Shown piece after piece: positions 20,651-31,920 of a stretch of 63,427 bases of DNA (the first letter of the stretch is position 1; each line of letters begins with the position of its first letter). The notes under the pieces are model-generated. The model made no database searches, was not told where the DNA came from, and worked only from the letters and a program-made list of their open reading frames with translations. Source of the DNA: Dimargaris cristalligena. Lineage: Eukaryota; Kickxellomycota; Dimargaritomycetes; Dimargaritales; Dimargaritaceae. The DNA lies in the NCBI GenBank assembly GCA_027576995.1, contig JANBQC010000089.1, positions 1 to 63,427 on the forward strand. The letters run 5' to 3'. Position numbers and translations under genes: made by a program.

Positions 20651-23092
20651 TTAAGCTACCAACTCGCTAGGAGGGGCACAGGCCATTACATCTTCCTCTT
20701 CTTCGGGGGTCAGTACAAGGGCCAGTAAATCGTGGGCCTTTTCGGACAGGCGGTTCAAAGCGTCCGATTCGTGGTGGCCAAAAGTCAAGCGGCTCATGAT
20801 ATACACGTAGGGGTAGAATAGTGACGGAGAGGAATTGGGTGTAGTAGACAGCGAATCGGGATTGACGAGGGACTCGCACAAGGATTGGGAATAAGTAAGT
20901 AATGCGTGTAAAAAATCGACAATTAAACAAATGAAGTCCTCCCGAAGTGAATAGGGTGTCAATAGTCCGGAAAGGCGCTGGTATTCGCATTGGAGCGTAT
21001 TAATCAGAGCAGTTAACAGGGGTCGGGATTGAAGCATTAGCGACTGGGTCGAGGCACCATGGTACCGAAGCAGTAGAAATAGAGTATGGAGCGCCATTTG
21101 CCGCGTTTCAATAGAGCTTGCCCCCCTCTGGCCACTGGTGGCTAAAAGGCTGGTTATACACCTCAACACACAGTCCAGCCACTCGGAACCGCCGTTGGTC
21201 GAGAGTCGGGTCCACAAATCGGGTTCTAATACAAAAAACTGGAGAATTAGACAAAAGCGCCGCACGACTGGACCGGGTAGGTTGGGATCGAAGATGAGAG
21301 GCATTATAGACGCCTGGGTAAACGCCATCAATCCAGCAGCGTTAGTGGGGTCCGATGGTGTCATACTACCAATACTTAATAAAATTAATTGTGAAAAGAA
21401 ATCAACGGATTTCCGTCGTAGTGGGTCATCGGCCACCATTGTGGGGGCCGCCAGTATGCTTTGAACCCATGTTTGGACAAATATAGGGTCACCGAGTATA
21501 TCCTGAATAACCTGTTCGACGATTAGGGGATCCGATGCCGCCAAGGGCAGTAGTGCGGCTAAAATTAGTAGTTGAGGTACGCCCTATAATGTATAGGGAA
21601 CCGCCACCACAGGAGTAGGACATTATCAAAATATAAAGGGTTAGATTTATATATATGAATCGGCGGATTACATCAAGAGGATATGTAACTATTATACTGA
21701 ATCGGGACGGGGGATGGGTTGACATAGCAATAAATCTACCTGGTCGTCGGTGGCCCGATGGAGCGGCGTATCGATTGTGTCGCGCATAAATTTGGTGAGT
21801 TTAGCAGGGATCCGAGCACCATCAGCCTCGGCTTGATAGTAGGATATTTCCAGCACCAAAGCGGCAAAGAGATGGTCGGCTACCTCGGAACGGTGGGTCG
21901 CTGGAAGACCATGGTAAATCGACTTGAGTTGACCTAAAACAACCACCATGGGCAATGGAGGAATCCGGGCCGAACCAGTCCCTTTGGGTGATCTAGTGCC
22001 ATCGACTGGACTAGGGGGTACAACAGTGGGGGCAGGCTCAGGTTCGGGCTTGGGCATGGGCACAGGCGGCAAAAGAGGATCGGTCATAGTACCCACCGAC
22101 TCGGTTATGATGGCAGGTGGAGACGGTATGGGTGGTCCGTAAAAATCGAGCATATTAGGGAAGCCGGCCGGACTGGGGGAGGGGGCTATAGGACGGGGCG
22201 AGTTCATGAGACGAGTCGGTGTACGGTTCCGAGACCCTGTCGTTGCCGGCGGGATACGTGCCGACATTTGGGCAGCGGTCAGTTCCTGCTGTTTGAAATT
22301 AAGTTCAGTGCGCAACACCTCGAGCTCCCGGTTCATAGTTTGCTGGAGCTGCTCTTTTTCGTCCTGGTTCCGAGTGAGGGCCTGGTTCACTTTTTCCTGC
22401 AATTGGGTATTCTCGGCTTCCGACTTGACCAGGCGCTTCCGGATAATGGCGATTTCCCCGTCGCTGGTGTATTTGTGGGTCAGGAGTTCCTCCTTCTCGT
22501 GGAGCGCGCGACGGTTTTCCTCCCGCAGTTTGGCCAGCTCCTCCTTGAGGGCCGATAGCTCGTCCGACCAAACGGCGGGCTGGGCCGGGGTCGTGTCCAT
22601 AGGGGCAACTTGGGGAAACGAGGGGCCCCCGTCCGTGGGAGGGGTATCAAGGTCCATGGAAGTCGTAGGGTTCTGTCGCCGGGGAGGTAAACTCCCGCCC
22701 GGACCCCGGTGGTCCAGAGTGACCCCGGTGAGTTCAAGCTGCTGGGAAGCGAGGAACTCCTCCTCGGTGGACTGAAGCATCTTCTCGATGGTGTCGTCCC
22801 ATTCCAGTAGGGTGTCGAAATCGGCATCGTTCCCCCAGAGATTGCCCAGGTTCTCCTCCTGCTGAAGAACCCGAATCGAGTCTTTGGCGGCGGCCACGGC
22901 GCTACTAGAGGCTTCGTTGTAAGTAGAATCGCTGCGAGCACCTAGATTGTACGTGACCGACACGGACCGCCGTGCGCCCAGCTGGGTAGCGCTAGACGGC
23001 GGGCCCTCTGCATTCGGGGTGCTATTGCTCAGGGAGAGCGTCGGCGGGAGTTTCTCCTGGCTGTTGCGCTGGGAGTTGGCAGGGGAGGGCAT
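20651..23092 (-). CDS. ATRIP/Rad26-like DNA damage checkpoint protein
   Basis: Two exons, 23092-21698 and 21583-20651, join in phase 0 to give 775 aa. The architecture is that of ATRIP (Rad26 in fission yeast, Ddc2/Lcd1 in budding yeast), the partner that brings the ATR/Mec1 kinase to RPA-coated DNA. It has an acidic, aromatic-rich patch near the N-terminus (residues 87-106, WGNDADFDTLLEWDDTIEKM) like the RPA-binding motif. A long Glu/Lys-rich coiled coil follows (about 178-285), then a Pro/Ser-rich linker and a C-terminal half of hydrophobic helices resembling HEAT repeats. The length agrees with human ATRIP (about 790). The join follows an ATTATAG acceptor that opens with GVPQLLILAALLPLAASD; the donor GTATAA is weak. 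Low primary similarity is normal in this family, so the assignment rests on layout. Confidence 0.6.
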
Positions 23093-23809
23093 GCGGGAAA
23101 GGTAAAGGTGGAGCAGCCGCTAGCCACTGGAAAGGCAATTAAGCAGGACGGTGGTAGGTACGCACAGGCAGTTAACGCAACTGGGGAAGGAAGGGGAGGA
23201 GGGGTTGGATAACGAGGTGAATCAGGAGGGGAGGGAAACCAAACAGGCGGTACCCAAAATAAGGTGAGGTATAGGGGGAAACAGTTACATACAATAATGA
23301 TCCCCGCACCGCATTTATTATAGGCGACACTAATACCACCACCACCAGTAAATGCGTTTGTTTAGGATAAGCAGTGGCATATGGTGGGAGCTGCGGCAAC
23401 TCTAAATACAAGAAGGACACGCAGGTGAATGTAAGTAATCCAATGGCAGTCGGATAATGGAGAGGAATGGGGCTCACTATCTGATGCCCCTACTATTTTA
23501 CCCGAAGCTGTTATCTTTGGGAGCTGCTTCCACCGTTGGCTAACCACAGCCATTGAATTAATAATATAATAGCATGGCGTCTCTTATAACTAACACCTAT
23601 ATTATATCCCTTTCCGTTCTTAAATGCACTTTCTCTTCTTCTCCACCTCCCCATTCAATACTACTTGGGTATTACACTTTAGGGCCAACCAAGAATCAAC
23701 AATGCCTCTTCCACTCCTCTGACCGATCTGTATTTGCTATTTACCATTTATACACTACCCTTCAACAGTATTCGTCCCACTCCTTCCCATTATCCCCCCC
23801 TTTCTCGAC
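23093..23809. other. Divergent promoter region, ATRIP-like and ISA1
   Basis: Head-to-head spacer. A 101-codon hydrophobic minus-strand frame at 23172-23477 lies in the probable ATRIP leader and is not supported as a gene. The sequence before ISA1 is pyrimidine-rich. Confidence 0.5.
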
Positions 23810-24427
23810 ATGTCTATTCCCGCCACCGTTCGCAAGGCCGCCCTCGGTGCAAAGCCGACCCTTCGACTACGACGGGCTGCCATCACGCTTACACCCGCTG
23901 CCGTTAGCAAAATCCGACAACTTACCCCGGCGTCCGAATCCGAGAATTCCGGTAAACTGCTGAAAATCGGCGTCAAGACGAAGGGGTGCTCCGGACTACA
24001 GTATGCCCTGGACTATACTAATGCTAAACAAAAGTTTGACGAGGCTGTGACCCAAGACGGTAAGTTTCTCTCAAGTGACCATTGTAGTCAGTTTGTTGAG
24101 GCGAGACCCGATAAATGCCCGTGGCAGTAGTGATACACACACCTTTTATGATGCCGCTTCCATGCCCCGTTTATTAGCTAAAACAGGTCCACTATATGGA
24201 GGATGTTTGCCGAGTCATTATTTCTAACTATTTATGAGTTTTATTCCATTATCACCACCCCCTTTCCATTGTATATAGGGGTTACGGTGCTAATCGACTC
24301 CAAGGCCCTTCTAACAATATTGGGCTCGGAAATGGACTATGTTGAAGAACCTTTGGCCTCCCAGTTTGTTTTTACTAACCCCAATGTTAAAGAGTCGTGC
24401 GGTTGTGGTCAGAGCTTCATGGTTTAA
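23810..24427 (+). CDS. ISA1: Iron-sulfur cluster assembly protein Isa1 (ISCA1)
   Basis: A-type iron-sulfur scaffold/carrier of the mitochondrial matrix, needed with Isa2 and Iba57 for making [4Fe-4S] clusters. Exons 23810-24059 and 24279-24427 join within a Gly codon to give 132 aa. The three ligand cysteines are present: Cys60 in KTKGCSGLQY, and Cys124 and Cys126 in ESCGCGQSF near the C-terminus. The core block DSKALLTILGSEMDYVEE is highly typical. The N-terminus (residues 1-28) is rich in Arg, Lys and Ala and acts as the import signal. The ORF is slightly shorter than yeast Isa1, whose presequence is longer. Confidence 0.95.
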
Positions 24428-25090
24428 TCAGCAATGCCCCGGTCTTCTGACATGTGCCCCCCTCTCAACAACAGTGGGGGTGTTTTTTTTACTTGTGACC
24501 CAGGGCTGCCACCTATTATTCCAGGATTTCTATTCAGCGGTATAGACGCCCTCCTTATTTTTGAGTAATTATCTTTTGCGCTGGTAGGGCTTACCAGGGG
24601 AGACATTTCCCTTAACGTTGGTCAAAGAAATGGGCACATAATAAAGTCCCCTTGTATAGTTAGTTGCTTTCGGAAATAACATTGATTTTTGATTGAGACC
24701 CGATTATAGTGCATTTGGTGTAAACCATGTCCATCTGAAATGATGTTTACTCGCTTAGATTAACCAAGGATGGCTCGAGCACGCTTCCGTCCATAAGCCG
24801 ATATACTCAAACTGGAATGTCGGTCAATGTCCAAATGGGAAGCGGATAAGCAATCTTGGACTCTCTGTTCCGATGCCCCCTTTGGACTTGAAATAGGAGG
24901 ACTCCTGGTCAATCACCATTACTGTAAATAATCGATTACCGATGGACTTGCTGCTTCCACTTGGATTCCCCTGAGTTTGCTCTCCCTTCCCTACTCAGCT
25001 AGTTGGAATTGGCCGGCAGCTGGGATCGCCGGAACGAACTAGAGTATCGGCCATTCAGTTACCGACCTAGATGCCAACGATTTGCATCTG

Positions 25091-25126
<36 letters not shown>

Positions 25127-26694
25127 TAAGCGGGGTTGGGGACAGCTGTAGAATAGTAGTCCGGGTTAGGTTTGGTCAAGGGATGATCCATCACCACTCA
25201 GTAAGGTTAGTAGTGTATTAAAAGGGAAGTAAGTTCTCCCGTGGAACATATGGGGGTTGGCAACGGCTTAGCAATCCCTCTGCTAAAGCCGGCCCATACT
25301 TATCTTATTCGGCCATCCGAGTATTCCATTACACAGAGAATTAAGGTAGGTTGGCTTCGGTGGCAAATACGCAGTGCCGTGTGGACGTAAAAGAAACAGG
25401 CGCGGCGAGAACCCCGAATAGCCTGGTTTATTAATGGAGAGTATACAATGGTAGATGTGAAATCAGAATATTCCCCAAGGATGCGTGATTGGATGCCAAC
25501 GGCCTTTCTCTGGGGGGTAGTGTGAAAAAATGGGACCGGCTTTTGGGGCTCAGCACAACCCAGGGTTTATCGGCACCGTCGCCTTTACCAATTAAAGAAG
25601 AGTGGTTGGGTATCCTGGAATCGCCCCGGGGGAGTTTCACTCATTAATAGTTGGCGATTCAATACAGTTCCTCCATAGTGCGTATATATTCAACCACCCC
25701 AGCATCTGTTACTTGAACCGCCTCCGTTAATTAAGAATGCCAATGTCGGGATTATAGGGGCATCGTTTGTTTAGATGGTGAGAAACCCTGATACGAAGGG
25801 GGGCGGGATGTAAGGAAAAGGAGGGGAAGAGTTTCCGGCGATCAGCGAGTGGCCGTTTCGGGGCCGGTTAATAATAGGAAGTGGGCAATGTGAGAGGGGG
25901 TGAGTTGACGGGGAAACATAAGAGAATAGGGTCCATAAACAGCGATTGGCGCATATGTGACTGGACCGAGTGTACGACAAACAAGCAGCCACAGCTGGCT
26001 GCTAATACAAGCTAATAAACAGGGCGGAGGGACTATGGGAAAGTCGGTGCGGAAGAACATGTTTATTATGCTGACTCCGGTCGGCCTAGGTCATGCATCC
26101 CTAATGGGCAGAGCCCCAGCATTAGAAGGATGCCTTTGCTTTGTAAAGTGTTTTAAAGAAAGACGGGGAGGGAGAGGTTATGGGCTCAGGGGATTCGCGC
26201 AAGTAAGCCTGTGGATTGCCACACGCCATGGGGTCAGTGGGCTCTAATATGGAAGGTGAGCCCTGGCAGTATAGAGGTGTGGTGCCAATATAAACCAAGC
26301 GAGAGGACAGGGCTAATTGTGGTAGATTGGGTGTCGTCCGATATGGCTTCCATTTGTTGTATACATATCGCCCACCATGCTTTAAATACATCTGCCCGTC
26401 CCCCGGATCCGCCCTACACAGAGCCTTTCGTTATTCCTTCCCCTAACTATCCTTATTGCCTCCACCTTTATCTAATTGTGGCGCTGTGTTTTCTGATATT
26501 TTCTATTGTGTCATTTGCCGGGATATTAGCCATTATTGATCGCTTCTTCCCTTCCCTTAATCATAATCTTAATTTTAATTAGTCGGTTATTTATATCCCT
26601 GTTCGTTGTTTAGAACTCCACCAACTAAGCTATTCTTGGCCAGCCACTTCAATTCAGTCTCGGAGTCTCTCCTGCTATTCCCCGTTCTCTTGAA
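24428..26694. other. Long intergenic stretch with possible unassigned exon
   Basis: No complete gene could be assembled. It contains a TA dinucleotide run (25095-25123). The minus-strand frame at 25721-25659 reads AVQVTDAGVVEYIRTMEELY then TGA and looks like a genuine C-terminal exon, preceded by an AG. Another protein-like minus-strand frame lies at about 25842-26000 (SLMFPRQLTPSHIAHFLLL). I could not link these into a known protein. A small multi-exon minus-strand gene is possible. Confidence 0.35.
25095..25123. repeat. TA microsatellite
   Basis: Uninterrupted TA dinucleotides, about 14 units. Confidence 0.9.
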
Positions 26695-29600
26695 ATGCTT
26701 GCGACCAACCCACACTCTAACCCTCACTCAGACATGCTGGTCCAACCAGCTACCTCGAGAGATAAGCCGGGCCAACAACACCCCCTGGCACTGGGGAGGG
26801 CCTCCCCCTCTTCTTTTCCTGAAGCTGCCGCCAGTTCTTCTGACCACCGTGCTCAGCACCGCTTAACCAATGCCACCACCAAATCCTTCACCGTTTCCAA
26901 CTTTACCCGCGCCTTTGCTTCCTACACCCGCATCAACCGGTCTCCCCCCTCATCGGCCGCTCCCGACGAGGCTGCTTCTACTCCCTCTTCGTACTATTCT
27001 TTCCCGCTTTCGCATTCCACTTCCGCCACTCCCTTCAATACCCCTTCCTACTCCCGCCCGCCTATGCCCTCGTTTTTCCCAACGAGCCCCTCCATATCGG
27101 AGGTACTGGCCAGTCCACCCCCGCCCCCGTCCGCCAGTTCCCCCGCCGTAGCCAGTCAGACCCGGCTGTCCCTACTGAAGGCCCTCCGTCAACGCCGGGC
27201 CAGCGTCCACGTGGCTTCCTATATGCGCGTCATCGCCACCGTCTCCAGCATCCGCACTTTCCCCGTCACTGTCCGTCGGACCGACACCATCGAGGATCTG
27301 GCCCGCCAGATTGAGGCCGAGTATGCTTTCCGTTACCCGTGTTCCCTGCCCCCGTCTCCTCTCGCTGCTGCTGCCGACGACGACAGTCCGCGCTCCACCG
27401 CTTCGCCCCCGGGTTACCCCCCCGCCGCTCCGCTCATCTGCGGCTCCCTGCTATTTAACGACACCCCCCTTATATTCGAGTCGATTATCGGCGAGGTGCT
27501 CCACATGGATGACACTGTGACCGTGGTCAACCTGCATGACGGTGGTAAGTACCTTACCTTCTAGTTATGGCCTAGCTGTATTATTGTATACCATGTGTAC
27601 GCCTCGCTGACTGCCCTCTTACCCCTTGTTTGACTGCTTTAGCTTGGTTCTATTACGGAACATTGCGCCGGTGCTGACCCGAGCACTCAGCCGTGGCTGT
27701 GGCACTAACCTTGTCGCACTGCCGTCCTCGGATGAGTGAAGTTGGTTCATTAAGAACGGTCAACTCCTTCACCGTCCGCTCTCCTTTTTTTTCTTTTCGT
27801 TTTTGCTAAAGGTGGCTGTATTACTTGGCCCTATTGTTCCAGCAAGGCTTACATCCATGGACTGTATGAGCTATCCATGGCTAAGGCGGGATCCGTCACA
27901 TGTGGCGGTCGCTTAGGCCTGTTCAGTTAGAAACTGGGTTGGACGACGGCCACGTCTGCATCGACTGTGTCCACGCGCGCCTATTTTATTTTTCGTCTCT
28001 GTATGCATCCCGCATACACTCTCCTGGTTTGTCTATTTGGGCCTGTACCGAACTGACCGACTTTCAACTATCCCTTTGTGACCCCCCTCCTATTGTGTAT
28101 CCCTTATTTATGTCGGGTCGCTCGGCACCATTCCCCCGAAATAGCCGAAGACAGCACTAGTCACCAAGCGTCGCCTGTATGCCCCATTGCTGTTACCCTC
28201 CCACCTGTATCTACTACCTCCTCAAGTTCGTCTGGCCCCGTCAGCCCCCCCGAATCCTTTAGACCCGACCAATCCGTTATGTCCTTTGACTCATTGAACT
28301 CTTTCGCCAGTGACAAGTCTGAGACCGCCCAGCGGGCGGCCATTCACCATGCCCCCGCTATCCAGTTCGCCCCCGAACTGGCCTATATTTCCTCCCCGGC
28401 CAAATCTCAGAACCTGTTTACTCTGGAGCGCCTCACCCGCCTGGCCCTCCCCCATGTTCGTTTTACCAACCTCCTCACCTCCTTCTCCATGGTAGGCTAC
28501 TTCCTCCACCATTGCCTCCAGGTCGGGGAATTCGCCGTGGAAAGCGCCCTGTTTTGGTTGGACGTGGAGCGCTTCCGGGTCACCCAATCCAACGTCTGTC
28601 GACTCACCGCCAATTATATTTATATCACCTACCTGGCCCCCCAGGCGCCCCTTTTCGTTAACATCCCCAAAGAAGTACGTGACGAGATCCAGTGGCCCTT
28701 CCTCCCTGGCTGGAACTTGGATGTGTCCGTGTTCGACGAAGCCCAGGAATGGGTCTTCCAAACCATGAAGCACCGGCTCCTCACCCGTTTCGAAAAGAGC
28801 GATCTCTTTGGCGATATGTGGGATGACCGGCGTTGCCTACCCCAGAACTACGTCCAAGACCAATCAACCTCCCTGGATCGCCTCCAGCGCTGGGGTTCCG
28901 CCAATATCGATGTGGTCCTATGGATTAATGACCTCAACTTCAACGATAGCGACCGGCCCTTGGTGGCCGAGCTGAGCCGCCTCAGCGACGAGTTCCGGGA
29001 AGATTTGGTCAAGCGTATCATGGAGCAGTTTGACCCCCTGCCCCAAACCGTTAAGGCCGTGAACGGATACTTCACCCACCCCAAGCGGATTACCCATCTT
29101 CACAAGAACCTCCGGATGCAGCGCAACAAACGCCTGCTCAAATTCTTCGGGGAGAAGCCCGAGTCCGAGGTCTTGACTCCACAGTTGGACCTACCCCTGC
29201 ACTCCCCCTCCCTGTCGGTCCTGCAGCGTCAGCAACGCCAACATACCGAGCGGCTCTATGGCAAGACCAACGATTACCTCGAAGGGTCATCTGGGCGGAA
29301 GAGGCGCCAGTCCACCGCCTCCAACTACCTACTTGGCCTCGACCAGCCCAGTATGGCCAGTTCAGGAGCCTCGGTGTATACCCAGTCTTCACCCTGTTCG
29401 GCGAGTTTCCCAGATAACTCCAGTATGTTCATGTCGGGCAACAGTTCCTTCATGGACGACCCCAACTGGAATAGCTACACCCGAAAGAAGAAGTTTGAGA
29501 AACTCGAGGAATTCTTTGGCAACCGTATCCCAGAGGAAATCCTGGTGGAGCAGCAGTTGATTGACCCCCGGGAACTAGCCGATTGGCGACAGCCGGTCGG

Positions 29601-31920
29601 CAGCGTTCCATCCCGAAACCCCTCTCCTAGCAACTCGGCCAAAGGCCATCTGGATGCCTCCTTCATCTGTTTACCTACTCTCGAAACCAACAATGATCTA
29701 TCCGCCGAGCAGAAACGTATCCTAACCAAGCGCCGCAAGAAGCTCAAGTACATGCTGGGCGAACCTCTAGCCGAGGCTACCGTCGAAAGTAATATGAACG
29801 CCCCTTTACTCCGTACCACACTGGGTCGCCAGCGGTCCTACACTACCAGTGATGTGGACGCCGCCAGCCTCCGTAGCCCCCATTCACCTATGACTGATGA
29901 CTGGGGGGAAAGATCGCCCGCCAAGCCCCTGCCTATCCAGTCTCTACGCTCCGTCGCCGGGTTTACCCCATTGTCCCCTAAGCCATCGGCCATATCCCAT
30001 GCCGCCACTCGGTCACTTTCTGATAAAATGGCCCGGTGCTCCATCTCACAGCGACGTGGTCAAGGGCAACTCGATTTGTTTGCCCGGGGTCGTACTTATT
30101 CCCAGCCCGGCCAATACCGCCGCCCTTCGGATGCCGTAGGGGCTGAATTCGGTGGTATCCGCGGGCCCCGCCTGGCCCAAATCGACCTTAGTACCTTACA
30201 AAATGACCCCCCCAATTCCGTGTTTGCCCACACCGGGTCCTCCATCCCCTTCCATCCGTCCCCCAGTCTCCCGGACCTGCGGGACTACAGCGACGCCATT
30301 CCTGGTGCCTCGTCTCACCGCAAAAACTCCGAGCCTTTAGTGGGTTCTGATACTATTAGTTGTAGCACCGCATTTTTGGCCCAAAGCCCGGGCCTTAACC
30401 TAGACCCCGAAATCGCCAGTCTAGCAAGTTCCCTATCTCCAGCTACTCCCCTGACCGCCGAATTCAACGAGAAAAACATCCGCCGGCGACAATTTGAGAA
30501 ATTACGTGATGTGCTTGGGCCCAACTTGCCCATCGAAACCATCACCACGGGACTGTCTACCAAAGGAGCGGTCCGGGGCCATGTCGGCGGGGATGAGAAT
30601 AGCCACCCTGGCTCCACCAGCATTTTCAATAATAAGGGGAGCTCCAAGCGAAACAATTATAGCCGTCACATGTCGATGATCGGCACGGGGGTAGGTATCC
30701 GATCCGCCAAGTCCAACCAAATCTTCAAAGTCGGCCCTCGGGACGAGACCTCACCTGTGCTTCCTTCTGGCCCATCTAATCTAACCCCCGAGGAGAAATC
30801 CCGGCGCATCAAGCGGGCCAATAAACTGGAACGCATGTTCGGCGAGCACCTGCCTTCGAAGGCCCGTATTCAGTTGATGAACCAGCCCCGGCCCCGCCAG
30901 TCAATTGACCGGATGGAGCCCGCCCTCACCCGCCGGTCGCGGGAGAATCCCAACGTTGCAGGCACTGGCGCTAAACCCGCCGTCAGTCCACGCAGCTACC
31001 ATGGGTACAGTCACAGCTACAGCCACTCCCCGAAGGAGAGTCCCTCCGCCTCATTCCAGACGGCTTACACCTCTCGCCCCATGTCAACCTACGACGAACC
31101 CCCGTCGTTTACATCGAGTACCCATCCCTTGTTGCTGCTGGGCTCGGAATCCCCACTCTCGCCTCCCAACAATTCCCATTCCGCGTCCGGCTGGCCTCCG
31201 GTACGCCGGGGCAGCGTGTCCCAGGCCTCGCTCAAGAAGTTCCTCAATGACGAGGATGCGGTGGATGATTTCATTGACTATGTCACCGAGGTGACCCTCT
31301 CCCGGCGGGCCAGTAGTATCCGCACTTTTGACGGCGGACCATCCAGTTCTGTTTATCCGAATCCCCTTGTAGCCGACGCCAGTTTTTCCGCCGACGTGTC
31401 GTTCCTCAGTGAAGTGTCCCTGGACCTAGACAGTAAGAAGCTCCGCCAACGGCGCATGCTCAAGCTGCATCACTTTTTCGGGGATTCGCCGTCACCCGAG
31501 TCCCTGCAGGCCCAGAATATCCTATTCGAACGCCTAGAGCCGATTATTGAGCATCGGATACAGCAGCGACGGATAAGTCAATCTGGTGGAGAAGCCGGCG
31601 ACCTTCCTATGGGAGTGGCCACCGCTCGGTCGACCAGCTTTGACCCGCGTATGTCTTCGGCCGCCGCCGGCTCCGCCTCTTCCGCTGCCCAAAATATATA
31701 CAGCGGTGGGTCCCGACGACCCTCTCAGGGCAATGTCTCCCTCCACGCCCGCCACTTCCACTCTACTGGTCCAGCCCCAGTCGATACCAATTACCAGGTC
31801 CCCTATACGGCCCATCCCGACTCGACTGGTTTTAACGTACCGCCACTCGATACCGAATCCCTCAAGCAAGACCTAAAACAGGACCTCTTGTTGCTCCGCA
31901 ACCAAATTGAGGAGCCTTAG
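26695..31920 (+). CDS. RGS-domain protein with N-terminal ubiquitin-like/RA-like region and six KL-FG repeats
   Basis: Predicted 1541-aa signalling protein from exons 26695-27544 and 28145-31920, joined through a split Ala codon (G|CC). Residues about 185-283 look like a ubiquitin-like or Ras-association-like fold (RVIATVSSIRTFPVTVRRTD, then LICGSLLFNDTPL). About 385-510 is an RGS domain (VGYFLHHCLQ, ESALFWLDVERFRV, VFQTMKHRLLTRFEKSDLF), the module that accelerates GTP hydrolysis by G-alpha. The long Ser/Pro-rich tail carries six spaced copies of a basic motif followed by K-L-x3-(F/L)-G-x3/4-P, around residues 618, 741, 821, 1074, 1182 and 1395. The 600-nt intron is long for this window and might hide another exon. 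If the two ORFs were separate genes, the second would lack a good start. G-protein regulation is inferred from the RGS domain. Confidence 0.75.
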
